Positions 51,317 through 61,004 are shown, counted from the stretch's first letter. The stretch: DNA of 64,000 nucleotides from Corynebacterium sp. CNJ-954 (GCF_001942345.1 NZ_MKKI01000011.1:124001-188000); one strand, 5' to 3'. Translations and numbers: made by a program. The notes: generated by a model not told the origin, from the sequence alone.

Positions 51317-51994
51317 CTATACCTGTGCGGACCGCAACGTCGAATAGGGTGACCGGCCGTTCGCCGGGGAGGTCATCGCGAGAAACAGCTCAGCACACGA
51401 CAGTGCATCGGTGACCGCCCGGTGCGGCGGGTAGGACGGCAGGCCGTAACGGTCCCGGATCCGCGGCAGTCGCAGGTCCTCCCCCCGGGGTTGCACGGAG
51501 TCCCGTTCCATCCGTCGCCGTTCCAGTGCATAGGTGTCCAGGGTGGGGACGACCAGCCTCGCGCCGAAGACGGACCGGCACGCCGCGGACAGGAAATCTT
51601 CCTCGATCATCGAGAAGTGCGCCAGCATCACCCGTCCCGGCAGCGCGTCAAGCAGTTCTCCGAGGGCGTCCGCCAACGGCATGCCGGCGTCGACCATGTC
51701 GTCGGTGAGACCGTGCACCGTGGCGGACTGGCCGACACCGTCCGCATCGTCCCGGGCCCCGGAGATGACCACCTCGCGGGCCCCCGCCAGGACGATCCTC
51801 CGTCCGTCCATAGGCACCCAACCGATCGACAGCAGCCGGTCGGTGGCCAGGTCGAGGCCGGTCGCTTCGACGTCCACGGCGAGCACCGGGAGATCGTCCA
51901 GCGGGGTGGAGCCGGACGGCGGTGCCACCGCGTAGAAGTCGGCGAGTGCACCGGCGGCCCGGCGTTTCTCCCACAGTCGGCGCAGCAGGCTCAT
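51317..51994 (-). CDS. DnaQ-like DEDDh 3'-5' exonuclease
   Basis: A 225-residue exonuclease of the DNA polymerase III epsilon family. Motif Exo I is VLAVDVEATGLDLATD, Exo II lies in RVMLAHFSMIEEDFL, and Exo III is HRAVTDALSCAELFL, giving the DEDD residues and the histidine. The ATG overlaps the stop of the cNMP/CBS gene (ATGA), so the two proteins are coupled; this pairing is widespread in bacteria. A role in nucleotide or RNA/DNA turnover is inferred. Confidence 0.88.
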   Translation of the reverse strand: MSLLRRLWEKRRAAGALADFYAVAPPSGSTPLDDLPVLAVDVEATGLDLATDRLLSIGWVPMDGRRIVLAGAREVVISGARDDADGVGQSATVHGLTDDMVDAGMPLADALGELLDALPGRVMLAHFSMIEEDFLSAACRSVFGARLVVPTLDTYALERRRMERDSVQPRGEDLRLPRIRDRYGLPSYPPHRAVTDALSCAELFLAMTSPANGRSPYSTLRSAQV

Positions 51995-53973
51995 GTGTTC
52001 CTCACCGGGTACTTGACGGCCAGCGACGTCTGGATGCTCTTGATGATGCCGAAGGCGTCACGGAGATTCTCACGGTCGAGCTTCCCCAGGCTATCCGGAT
52101 CGATGCGGTAGTCCGCCTCACCTCCGCTGCGGAGCTGGCTGGCCTGGTGCCGCAGCGAAAGAGCCTTGAGGAAGTTGAAGGCCTCCGTCAGGTCGCGGGC
52201 TGCTTTCTGGGTGAGCACCCCGGTGGACGCCGCCTGCGCGAGCCGCTGGTGGGTCCCCACCGCCTTGACCCCGCCCATCAGGGCGTACAGCCGGGCGATC
52301 TGGACGATCGGGGCGGTTCCGCCAGCTTTGACGTCGAGGGTGTTGCGGTAGTCACCGCCACGCTGGACGACGAGACCGCGGAAGATGCCGAGGGGAGTCT
52401 CCTTGCGGGCCACCAGGGCAGCCAGGCGGGCGTGGAACCGTGTGGAACTGCGGGCCAGTGCCACTGAATAGCGGTGAACCTGGTCGGCGAGTTCGCGGGC
52501 CCCGTAGATCGGACGCATGTCGAAGAAGGTCTGTGCGTGCAGCAGTGCATCCGGGTTCGGAGCGGTGACCCAGGTGTGGAATGAGTCCTTCCACTGGTCC
52601 ACCGTCATCCTCCACGCCGGGTTCATCGCCATCATGTCGCCCGGGCACAGTCGCTGTCCGGCCTCACTGAGACCGGTGCAGACCATCTGTCCGAGTTCCG
52701 CGAAATACTCGCCGTCACGGTCCTCGTCGTAGGAGTTGTGCAGGACCAGTCCGTTGTCCTGGTCGGAGGAGAAACCGACTGCGCGACGGGCCTGGGACCC
52801 GATCACGATAAAGGCGTACGGCACCGGAGGTGGACCGAGTTCTTCCTCTGCGAGCACCAGAAGCCGACGCGCCAGAGAGTCCAGACCGACCGTCAGGATC
52901 TCACTGACCTCCTCAGCTGATGCACCTCTGCCAATGAAACCGCTGGTCATCTCCGCAGTGTCGTTGAAGATACTGCGCATCTGCTCAGTGTCCGTGGCCT
53001 TCGCCAGATCCGCGGTGAGGTAGATCGGGTCATTGCGCAGCGCACGCATGATGTCCGACGCCGAGATCACACCGGTGACCCCGTCGCCCCCACCGTCCAG
53101 GCCGCCGACGACCGGCAGGTGGTGGACCCCCTGTTCACTCATCATCAGCATCGCCTCGAAGGCGGTGGTGTCCGCGGTCGTGGAGAACGGATCCCGCGTC
53201 ATGATGTCTGACACGGGAATGCCGGTCGACAGCCCCTCAGCAATGACCCGGGTACGCAGGTCCCGGTCGGTGATGATGCCGACCAGCTCATTTCCCGACA
53301 CCGGCGGGAGCCCGGCCGCGTCTGCCGTGCCTGCGGTGTCTGCGGTGTCTGCGGTGTCTGCGGTGTCTGCGGTGTCTGCGGTGTCCGAGATGACCGGGAG
53401 GCAGGAGATCCCGTTCCTGCTCATCAACTTCGCCGCGTCCTGCACCGTGGCCTCGCATCCCACGGACACCGGGTCCCGGTCGACCAGTTCGGCGACCCTG
53501 GTGCGCAGCGCGTCCGACCCGGAGCGCACGCTCAGCCGCTCTGCGGCGGCCCTGATTCGCTCCGACACCCCTGCGAAATAGCGGGCGACCTCCGGGTTCC
53601 GTTCAATCAGCCCACGGACCTCATCGCGTTCCATCGTCAGCAGAAGGCTGTCCTCCACCGCAATCATGGTGTACCGCGACGGCCCGGGCTCCGCGCCGAA
53701 CCCTCCCTTCGTCACGATGGTGGAGTGGCCGAAGAACCGGCCGGCGCCTCTCCTGTCCAGCAGAACGTCCTGACTGTCGAGGACGTCGACGGCACCCGAA
53801 CGGATGACGTACAGCGTGTCGTTCGGCTGTCCGGCAGTGATGACGGTCTCGCCGCGCCGCACGTAGATGATCTCCATCTTGCCGGGGAGCGAGTCGAGTT
53901 CCTCGTCCGGAAGATGACTGAAGGGCTCGTGCGCGCTGAGGAAGCGCCGGACCTCATCAAGTTCCACACTCAT
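51991..53973 (-). CDS. cNMP-binding/CBS/DUF294 nucleotidyltransferase protein
   Basis: A 660-residue multi-domain cytoplasmic protein. Residues 1-130 are a cyclic-nucleotide-binding-like domain (EIIYVRRGETVITAGQPND). Residues about 150-310 are two CBS domains. A DUF294 nucleotidyltransferase follows, with GSQARRAVGFSSDQDN supplying the G-S and D-x-D motifs. The last 180 residues are the DUF294 substrate-binding helical domain. A run of A-D-T repeats interrupts the first CBS domain. The ATG at 53973 is used; the frame extends upstream into the PadR promoter without similarity. Coupled to the exonuclease by ATGA. Probably a nucleotide-sensing transferase; target unknown. Confidence 0.88.
   Translation of the reverse strand: MSVELDEVRRFLSAHEPFSHLPDEELDSLPGKMEIIYVRRGETVITAGQPNDTLYVIRSGAVDVLDSQDVLLDRRGAGRFFGHSTIVTKGGFGAEPGPSRYTMIAVEDSLLLTMERDEVRGLIERNPEVARYFAGVSERIRAAAERLSVRSGSDALRTRVAELVDRDPVSVGCEATVQDAAKLMSRNGISCLPVISDTADTADTADTADTADTAGTADAAGLPPVSGNELVGIITDRDLRTRVIAEGLSTGIPVSDIMTRDPFSTTADTTAFEAMLMMSEQGVHHLPVVGGLDGGGDGVTGVISASDIMRALRNDPIYLTADLAKATDTEQMRSIFNDTAEMTSGFIGRGASAEEVSEILTVGLDSLARRLLVLAEEELGPPPVPYAFIVIGSQARRAVGFSSDQDNGLVLHNSYDEDRDGEYFAELGQMVCTGLSEAGQRLCPGDMMAMNPAWRMTVDQWKDSFHTWVTAPNPDALLHAQTFFDMRPIYGARELADQVHRYSVALARSSTRFHARLAALVARKETPLGIFRGLVVQRGGDYRNTLDVKAGGTAPIVQIARLYALMGGVKAVGTHQRLAQAASTGVLTQKAARDLTEAFNFLKALSLRHQASQLRSGGEADYRIDPDSLGKLDRENLRDAFGIIKSIQTSLAVKYPVRNT
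53331..53384 (-). repeat. 9-bp tandem repeat (six copies) within the CBS region
   Basis: Six perfect head-to-tail copies of CTGCGGTGT, with degenerate copies upstream on the plus strand, encode A-D-T repeated inside the first CBS domain. The nine-base unit preserves frame, so copy number may vary between strains without inactivating the gene. Confidence 0.92.
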
Positions 53974-54036
53974 GGTCGGCAAGTCTATGGGCCGGGTACC
54001 GCACGCCGTCCCCACCAACCCCGAACCGGGGGTATA

Positions 54037-54050
54037 TGAAACAAGTTTCA
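54037..54050. promoter_or_regulatory. Inverted repeat upstream of the PadR gene
   Basis: TGAAAC and GTTTCA are separated by two bases in the 133-bp region between the cNMP/CBS gene and padR. The site lies 57 bp before the PadR start, near where a divergent promoter could be. It may be the PadR operator. Inferred from symmetry alone. Confidence 0.45.
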
Positions 54051-54106
54051 CATCAATTCGTGTTCTAGTTCCCTCCTGGGGTGTGACGTGGATTACGCTC
54101 ACAGAC

Positions 54107-54718
54107 ATGGCACTGGAACACGCGATCATGATCTCCCTGGCCGAACGGCCAGGGACCGGTTATGAGCTGGGACGACAGTTCGCCACATCCCTGGGTCACT
54201 TCTGGCCCGCAACCCGACAGCAGATCTACCGCACCCTGGCCCGCCTGCACGACGACGGACTGGTGACATGTCGAGATGTCGCCCAGGACGGCAGGCCGGA
54301 CAAGAAAATCTACGCTCTCGCCCCCGCCGGCAGAACGGCGTTGCACACCTGGATTTCCGACCCGTCCGAGGTGACGAAGATCCGCGACGACCTGTCGGTG
54401 AAGATCCGCGGCGCCGAACACGGAGACCTCGATGACCTCCTCGCCGACATCGGACGGCATCGCGACACCCACGAAGAGCTGCTCCGGCTCTACCGGAACT
54501 ACGAGCGCACCCAGTACCCCGAAGTCGCAGGCACCACACCCGGCACGGAAGGGACGGGAGGAACCGAGAGAACGGAGGGGCCCACGGGAGTGCTCACCGG
54601 GCGACGACTGCACCAGCACCTCGTCCTGCGCCTCGGTATCCGGCTCGAGGACAGCTTCGTGGACTGGTGCACCGAAGTACGTGACGCCCTCACCCACGAC
54701 CACCGAGAAGGACAGTGA
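54107..54718 (+). CDS. PadR-family transcriptional regulator
   Basis: A 203-residue PadR regulator. The N-terminal winged helix is IMISLAERPGTGYELGRQF, then FWPATRQQIYRTLARLHDDG, and VAQDGRPDKKIYALAPAGRT forms the wing. The C-terminal helical part ends in a dimerisation segment, interrupted by a Gly/Thr/Glu-rich loop (GTEGTGGTERTEG). Start ATG at 54107; a TACGCT box 7 nt upstream fits a leaderless transcript. It ends 6 bp before the flavoenzyme gene, so it probably regulates that operon in response to a small aromatic or redox compound. Confidence 0.88.
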   Translation: MALEHAIMISLAERPGTGYELGRQFATSLGHFWPATRQQIYRTLARLHDDGLVTCRDVAQDGRPDKKIYALAPAGRTALHTWISDPSEVTKIRDDLSVKIRGAEHGDLDDLLADIGRHRDTHEELLRLYRNYERTQYPEVAGTTPGTEGTGGTERTEGPTGVLTGRRLHQHLVLRLGIRLEDSFVDWCTEVRDALTHDHREGQ

Positions 54719-54724
54719 CCGACC

Positions 54725-56827
54725 GTGACAGACACGACAGACACGACAGACGCAGTGACGACACCGACTACTCCCCCGTATCCCCACCTGTTCACTCCAT
54801 TGACGATCGGCGGGCTGACCCTGCCCAACCGCTCGGTGATGGGATCGATGCACACCGGACTGGAGGACCGGTTCTGGCACGCCGACCGTCTGGGCGAGTT
54901 CTACGCTGAACGCGCCCGCGGCGGGGTCGGGCTCATCGTCACCGGAGGCATCACCCCCACGCGCAGTGGTGACCTCTCTCCGCTCGGCGGCCGGATGGCG
55001 ACACCGCTGGCAGTCCTGCACCACCGACGGATCACCGACGCCGTCCACCGGGAGGGCGGACGTATCGCCATGCAGATACTGCATGCCGGTCGCTACGGGG
55101 TGACCCCGTTCAAGGCTGCCCCGGGTACCGAACCCTCCCCCATCCACCCGTTCAAGCACATCCGGATGACCGAGGGAATGATCCGGAGTACCATCCGTTC
55201 CTACGGGCGGGCCGCCCGCCTCGCGCGCAAGGCCGGGTACGACGCGGTCGAGATCATGGGCGGCGAGGGCTACCTCATCAACCAGTTCCTGTGCCCCCAC
55301 ACCAATGACCGTACCGACCGCTGGGGCGGGTCAACCACCAACCGGCAGCGTTTCCTGGTCGAGGTCATCGACGAGATCCGGCGCCAGGTTCCCCGGGACT
55401 TCCCGGTGATCCTGCGCCAGTCCATCGCCGACTTCGTCAAGAACGGCCAGACGTTCGACGAGATCGCGCTAATGTCCCGGCGGGCGGAACGTCACGGTGT
55501 CGACGCGATCAACACCGACATCGGGTGGCATGAGGCCCGCGTCCCGACCATCGTCACCTCGGTGCCCCGGGGCGCGTTCGTGAAGTTCACGGAGCGTCTG
55601 CGCGACGAGGTCTCGATCCCGCTCATCGCCTCGAACCGTATCAACACCCCGGAGGTCGCCGAGGGCATCCTGGCCAACGGCAAGGTCGACGCGGTGTCGA
55701 TGGCGCGGCCGCTGTTGGCGGACCCGCACTTCATGTCCAAGGCCCGCACCGGCCGTTCCGACGAGATCAACACCTGCATCGGATGCAACCAGGCCTGTCT
55801 TGACCACGCCTTCGCCGGGAAGCCTGTCTCCTGCCTGGTCAATCCGCGTGCCGGACGGGAGACGAAGCTGGTTCTCACCCCGACCCGCCACGCGAAGAAG
55901 GTCGCCGTCGTCGGTGCAGGTCCGGCCGGCTTGTCTGCTGCCGTATCCGCCGCCGAACGTGGGCACCATGTCGAGTTGTTCGAGGCCAGGGACAGTATCG
56001 GCGGACAGTTCTCCATCGCGGCCCGGATACCGGGCAAGGAGGAGTTCCACGAGACGATCCGCTACTTCTCCACCCAGCTCGACAAACTCGGGGTCACCGT
56101 GCACCTCAACACCCGCGCTTCCGTGACGGACCTGGTGGACGGCGGATTCGACCACGTGATCATCTCCTCGGGAGTCGCGCCCCGGGTACCTGCCATCGAG
56201 GGGGTCGACCATCCCAGCGTGATGACCTATGCCGAGGCCGTCCGTGGCGAACGTGAGATCGGTGGTCGGGTCGCTGTGATGGGCGCCGGGGGAATCGGTT
56301 TCGACGTCTCCGAATTCCTCACGACCCCGACCGGTGTGGACTCACCCTCGTTGAATCTCAAGGAGTGGGAGCAGGAGTGGGGCGTCGACGACGATCCCGC
56401 TGCCGTCGGGGCACTGACGAAACCACGCCCCTCGGAACCGCTGCGTCAGGTCTACATGGTGCAGCGTAAGGCGTCGCGCCAGGGCAAGACGCTGGGCAAG
56501 ACGACGGGATGGGTCCACCGGGCGGCGGTGAAGATGAAGAAGGTCGAGCAGATCAGCGGTGCCACCTACGAGAAGATCGACGATGCCGGGCTGCACCTGG
56601 CGTTCTACGAGGAGAAGGATGGTACACGGACGCTGACGGACCGTCGTGTGCTGGAGGTCGACTCCATCGTCCTGTGTACCGGCCAGGAGTCGGTCACCGA
56701 TCTCGTCAAGCCATTGCAGGAGGCAGGCATCACCTTCGACGTCGTCGGCGGTGCCGATCTCGCCGCCGAGCTCGATGCCAAGCGTGCGATCCGGCAGGGG
56801 ACGGAGGCCGCCGCCGCGATCGCCTGA
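54725..56827 (+). CDS. NADH:flavin oxidoreductase, 2,4-dienoyl-CoA reductase type
   Basis: A 700-residue enzyme with an N-terminal Old Yellow Enzyme-like TIM barrel (FMN) and a C-terminal FAD/NAD domain joined by a 4Fe-4S cluster. FMN-barrel segments are LQILHAGRYGVTPFK-type, and AVEIMGGEGYLINQFLCPHT. The cluster cysteines lie in CIGCNQACLDHAF and SCLVNPRAG. The FAD motif is VAVVGAGPAGLSAAVSAAER. The architecture equals FadH-type dienoyl-CoA reductases and related enzymes; the substrate is unsettled. Start is the GTG at 54725, after GAAGGAC; the N-terminus has a D-T-T repeat. In operon with padR. Confidence 0.9.
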   Translation: MTDTTDTTDAVTTPTTPPYPHLFTPLTIGGLTLPNRSVMGSMHTGLEDRFWHADRLGEFYAERARGGVGLIVTGGITPTRSGDLSPLGGRMATPLAVLHHRRITDAVHREGGRIAMQILHAGRYGVTPFKAAPGTEPSPIHPFKHIRMTEGMIRSTIRSYGRAARLARKAGYDAVEIMGGEGYLINQFLCPHTNDRTDRWGGSTTNRQRFLVEVIDEIRRQVPRDFPVILRQSIADFVKNGQTFDEIALMSRRAERHGVDAINTDIGWHEARVPTIVTSVPRGAFVKFTERLRDEVSIPLIASNRINTPEVAEGILANGKVDAVSMARPLLADPHFMSKARTGRSDEINTCIGCNQACLDHAFAGKPVSCLVNPRAGRETKLVLTPTRHAKKVAVVGAGPAGLSAAVSAAERGHHVELFEARDSIGGQFSIAARIPGKEEFHETIRYFSTQLDKLGVTVHLNTRASVTDLVDGGFDHVIISSGVAPRVPAIEGVDHPSVMTYAEAVRGEREIGGRVAVMGAGGIGFDVSEFLTTPTGVDSPSLNLKEWEQEWGVDDDPAAVGALTKPRPSEPLRQVYMVQRKASRQGKTLGKTTGWVHRAAVKMKKVEQISGATYEKIDDAGLHLAFYEEKDGTRTLTDRRVLEVDSIVLCTGQESVTDLVKPLQEAGITFDVVGGADLAAELDAKRAIRQGTEAAAAIA

Positions 56828-56902
56828 CCCGGGAGATAGGGTCGGGGAAGGTTTCCCCGACCCACGCCACAGCTTCCGCCGTCCCGAAAGGCCGTTCCCG
56901 TA

Positions 56903-58450
56903 GTGCCACTGTCCCGCCGTACATTCCTCCTGGGCGCTGGTGCGCTCGCATTGGCCACTGTGCCCCTCAGCGCATGTTCCGGTGACAGTTCCTCCGGTGG
57001 CGGCAGCGGTTCCGGAGGTGGCGAAGAACGCGCACGTCCGGCAGACGACACCGGTGTGACCGTCATCCAGGACGACCCGTCGGGTGTCGCCACCAGCAGG
57101 ATCTTGTTCACCTCCGCCGACATCGCCGTCCTCGTCGCCGCCTCGGCCACCGGCGAGCATCTGGAGGCAGGATGCGACCTCGCCCGTGAACACGGGGTCC
57201 CCGTCTTCGCGGACAGCGACTCCGCCACGGAGGAACTCACCGCGGAACTGGAACGTTTCGGAGTCTCCGAGGTCGTCCTCGTCGGCGGTACCGATAGTCC
57301 GTCTGCACCCTCGGACAGCACAGAGGGCGACGTCACCGTCCACACCACCGGCGGTGACGGCGGCACGGAAGTCGCCTGGCCGGACGAGGCATCCGGCGGT
57401 ATCCACGGTGACGACCGCGAGCGGTCAGGTGTCGCACTTGCCGTCCCCTCGTCGTCGCCGGTCAGCGTCGCCACCGCCACTGCAGCGGGTTTCACCCTGG
57501 TACCGGTCGTCGCCGCTGATCCGCGTTCCACCGACGAGTCCGTCGAAGCCACGGTCGACGAACTCAACGGTGCCGGCAACCTGGTCGCCCTCGGCAGCAG
57601 TTTCGGCAGCGACGACGACCTGCGACGCCGAGGTGAGCTCGCCGAGACCGTGGACGGACGCCTCCCCGGCGGTGGACAGGTGATGTTCCCAGGCAGGAAG
57701 ATCATCGCACTCTACGGGCACGCGAACGAGCCCCTGCTCGGTGTGATGGGTGAGCAGCCACCGAACGAGGCCGTCACCAGGGCGCAAAAGCTCGCGGAGC
57801 AGTACGGTCCGACCAGTGACGTACCGGTCATCCCCTCCTTCGAGATCATCGTGACCGTCGCAGCCGAGGATCCGGGCCCCTCGGGGAGTTTCAGCAATTA
57901 CAGCGACCCGGAGGAGGTCAGGCCCTGGATCGAGGCCATCGTCGACGCCGGTGGATATGCGATCATCGACATCCAGCCCGGTCGCGAGACGCTCCTGCAA
58001 CAGGCGCAGTACTACGCCGACCTGCTGAAGCATCCCGGTGTGGGTCTCGCTCTGGATCCGGAGTGGAGGCTCGGCCCCGATGACCAGCCGATGGTCGAAG
58101 TCGGGCATGTCGACGCCTCGGAGATCAACGAGGTCGCCGTATGGCTCGAGGGGCTGGTGGTGTCGGAGAAGCTCCCCCAGAAACTCCTGATGATCCACCA
58201 GTTCCAGCTGCAGATGATCCGCAACCGCGAGACCATGGTGACCGGCACGGATCATGTCAGCGTCGCCGTGCACTGTGACGGACACGGGCCCCAGGGCGTC
58301 AAGGCGGAGACCTGGGAGGTCGTGCGCCGGGGACTCGATCCGGCAATCGCCCTGGGCTGGAAGAACTTCATCGACGAGGATGAACCGATGCTCACCCCCG
58401 ACCAGACGGCGGCGGTTGAACCGACACCGGACATCGTCAGCTACCAGTAG
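56903..58450 (+). CDS. Tat-type lipoprotein of unknown function
   Basis: A 515-residue envelope protein. The N-terminus SRRTFLLGAGALALATVPLS carries a twin-arginine signal and then a lipobox (LSAC). A Ser/Gly-rich linker follows. Residues 50-270 resemble cell-wall-binding repeat folds (ILFTSADIAVLVAASATGE, EVVLVGGTDSPS). The C-terminal half looks like a TIM-barrel glycosidase-type domain (VPVIPSFEIIVTV, GGYAIIDIQPGRE, GVGLALDPEWRL, VSVAVHCDGHGPQ). I do not recognise the full protein. Start GTG at 56903. Its end overlaps the convergent ABC permease gene by 14 bp. Confidence 0.82.
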   Translation: MPLSRRTFLLGAGALALATVPLSACSGDSSSGGGSGSGGGEERARPADDTGVTVIQDDPSGVATSRILFTSADIAVLVAASATGEHLEAGCDLAREHGVPVFADSDSATEELTAELERFGVSEVVLVGGTDSPSAPSDSTEGDVTVHTTGGDGGTEVAWPDEASGGIHGDDRERSGVALAVPSSSPVSVATATAAGFTLVPVVAADPRSTDESVEATVDELNGAGNLVALGSSFGSDDDLRRRGELAETVDGRLPGGGQVMFPGRKIIALYGHANEPLLGVMGEQPPNEAVTRAQKLAEQYGPTSDVPVIPSFEIIVTVAAEDPGPSGSFSNYSDPEEVRPWIEAIVDAGGYAIIDIQPGRETLLQQAQYYADLLKHPGVGLALDPEWRLGPDDQPMVEVGHVDASEINEVAVWLEGLVVSEKLPQKLLMIHQFQLQMIRNRETMVTGTDHVSVAVHCDGHGPQGVKAETWEVVRRGLDPAIALGWKNFIDEDEPMLTPDQTAAVEPTPDIVSYQ

Positions 58451-60327
58451 CCGGGCTCCGTGGCCGGGACCGGGCCGCATCGACCAACGTCGGGGATGCC
58501 GTGCCTGCCACCCCTGCCAGAACGACCGTGCCCCACAGGCCGACCAGGAGGGCCCACGGCACACCGATCGTCGTGCCCGCCCCCACCTCCGAGAGCATCC
58601 CGGCCAGGGTACGGTGTGCCACCCAGAGTGACACCGCCGCCATCACCCCCGCCGCCAGACCGATGATCATCCCGAGACCGGCGAAAGCACCGGTGACCCG
58701 CGCCCAGGAGAAGCTGATGCGCCGCATCCTGGTGCGTGTGCCGCGACAGTCGGCGGCGAATCCGACCACCGCATGGACCAGGGCCACCACCGCCACAACG
58801 CCGATTCCCCCGACCATGCCGACCAGGGAACTCAGCTGTCCGGCCTGGGTGTCGGCGATCTGCTCATCTGTGCTGTGCCGTGGATCATCCCAACTGACGC
58901 CAGGCACCACGCCACTGGCGTCCGCCGGGCCCGACACATACGTCCTGTCAGTCACGGAGCCCTGCTGTCCACCGGAGCTGAGCGGGAAAGACCCGTCATC
59001 CACGGTGATCCCGCTGCCCAGGGCGGAATCACGGGCCAGCGTGGCAACGACAGTCACCTCCCGCTGCTCACCGTCATCGTCCCGGATGAGCACGGTGTCC
59101 CCCAGCATCCGACGCTCGTCGGCCGCAACATTGTCACCACCGAGGTCGCCCAGTGATCCGGACGTGACGGTACCGGGGACGAGGATTGTCCCGATGCCGG
59201 CCGGATCTACCCGATGGACCGGAACCGTGTCCACCGAGTCGTGTCCCTCCAACCAGCCGGAGTCGGTGTGCAACGGCGAGACCACCAGTCCAGCGTCACG
59301 GGCAGCATCGGTCTGCGAGGCCGTCAGTCTCTGCTCGGCGACGGCCGTGGCCTGCAGGGACGCCTCACTGCGGTACGCCTCTCCGGTGGTACTGGTGAGC
59401 GCAGCAAACGCGGAGGTGCCGCCGAGTACGATGACCGTTGACGCGACGAGCGACATACCGGCGACCCGGCGCGCGTGCTCGCCGGTGACACCACCGACGA
59501 CCATTCGACCGGTACCACCCCGCCGCAGCATCCACCCCAGGCTCCGTAGCGCCGGCGCAGTACACGCCCAGCCCACGAGCAGGGTGCAGAATGCGATGCC
59601 GAAGGCCATCTCATTGAAGTTGTCGAGGGTCATGTCAGCGTCATGCATCAGCCACAGTCCAACTCCGGCCGTAATGCCCACCCCGTAGCGGACGGGCACC
59701 GCAAGGATGTGACGGCTGCGCCGACACCGCGTCGACACCTTGGCGTCATCCGCAAGGCCGGTGAGGTGACGCGCCTGCCACCACACCGCCAGGATGCCCC
59801 ACACCATCAGACATGAGCCGGCTATCAGGGCAGGCTGTGGCATCCACGCGGTTCCGAAGCCAGCAGTGGACAACCCGATCCGGTCCAGGAGGGACCGGAA
59901 GCCCAGGGAGACCACCGGTGACAGCACGGTGCCGAGGGGGACGGCGAGAGCGCTGACCACCGTCGCCGCAGCCGTCAGTTGCCACCGTACGGCTCGCCGC
60001 GATGCCCCAAGCATACGGAGGGCGTCGACTCGTCGTACCGAAGCTGGCGACGAGGAACTGCGCCGCGGAAGCCAGCAGAATCATGCCGACGATGCACGCG
60101 ATCGCTGCGACCATGAAGGTGTAGTCTGCGACGCCCTGGTAGTTTCCCCACTCTGCGGCGGTGTCTGTGGTCACGACGTCCGCATCGCGGAGTTCGTCGG
60201 CGATGCCGGTGGCTCGCACAGCGGTTCCGATGATCCCACCGGCAAGACCGGTTAGTAGTGCGCCGACCGTCAGATACGCCATGGTCGCCGAGCGATGTCC
60301 GGTGGCGAGGAGTCGAAGTACCGTCAT
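58437..60327 (-). pseudogene. FtsX-like ABC transporter permease, frameshifted
   Basis: Two frames give one permease of about 629 residues. The N-terminal part (ATG at 60327) begins [20 protein letters not shown] and ends at LLASAAQFLVAS. The rest resumes as SVRRVDALRMLGASRRAV, the typical FtsX/MacB cytoplasmic loop, with further membrane segments and a large extracytoplasmic region near residues 320-480. One extra base is present near 60040-60043. The gene overlaps the upstream ATPase by ATGA. The layout resembles BceB-type permeases for antimicrobial-peptide resistance. Pseudogene or sequencing error. Confidence 0.8.
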
Positions 60328-61004
60328 CCGTGATCGACCATCCCGTCCCGAAGCATCAGGGTCCTGTCAGCCGCCGCTGCGATCTCCGGTTCATGGGTGA
60401 CCATGAGCACGCTGGCTCCTGCGTCCGCCAGTTCCCGCAGAAGCCGGACGACGGCCCGGCCGTTGGCCTCGTCGAGAGCGCCCGTCGGCTCGTCGGCGAA
60501 GATGACCTGGGGATCTGATGCGACGGCGCGGGCGATGGCGACGCGTTGGCGCTGTCCGCCGGACAGTTCGTCGGGGCGGGTGTTCGCGTAAGGTTCCATC
60601 CCCACTGTCGTCAGCGCGTCCCGGACTGCGTGACGTTCGGCGGGTGCGTGGGCCAGTCTCGTACCGAGGGCGATGTTCTCGCGGACGGTGAGGTAGTCGA
60701 ACAGGTTGTACTCCTGGAAGACCGTGGCCGTGGATGCGGCCCGCAACCGGGAACGACGGCTGTCGGAGAGCGCCCAGATATCTCTGCCGTCGTAGAGGAC
60801 ACGACCTGAGGTGGGCCGGACAATTCCGGCGAGCATGTTCAACAGCGTCGACTTACCCGACCCGGACGGCCCCATCAGCGCCAGAAATGACCCGGCGGGC
60901 ACCGTGAGGTCAATGCCGTCGACGCCGTGCCCGTCGGTGTCTCCGATGACCGGGCCATCCTGTTCCCGGTACGTCTTGCTCACGGCCTTCGTCACAATGT
61001 CCAT
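60324..61004 (-). CDS. ABC transporter ATP-binding protein (MacB/BceA type)
   Basis: A 226-residue ATPase partner of the downstream FtsX-like permease, to which its stop is coupled by ATGA. Walker A is [15 protein letters not shown], the signature is [14 protein letters not shown], and Walker B is [12 protein letters not shown]. The start is the ATG at 61004; a GTG three codons upstream is possible. Peptide or lipid export is inferred from the family. Confidence 0.92.
   Translation of the reverse strand: MDIVTKAVSKTYREQDGPVIGDTDGHGVDGIDLTVPAGSFLALMGPSGSGKSTLLNMLAGIVRPTSGRVLYDGRDIWALSDSRRSRLRAASTATVFQEYNLFDYLTVRENIALGTRLAHAPAERHAVRDALTTVGMEPYANTRPDELSGGQRQRVAIARAVASDPQVIFADEPTGALDEANGRAVVRLLRELADAGASVLMVTHEPEIAAAADRTLMLRDGMVDHG

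Noticed and set aside
53324-53385. Short repeats resembling a CRISPR fragment
   Set aside because: Units are 9 bp, contiguous and without spacers, and lie in frame inside a coding sequence. This is a minisatellite.
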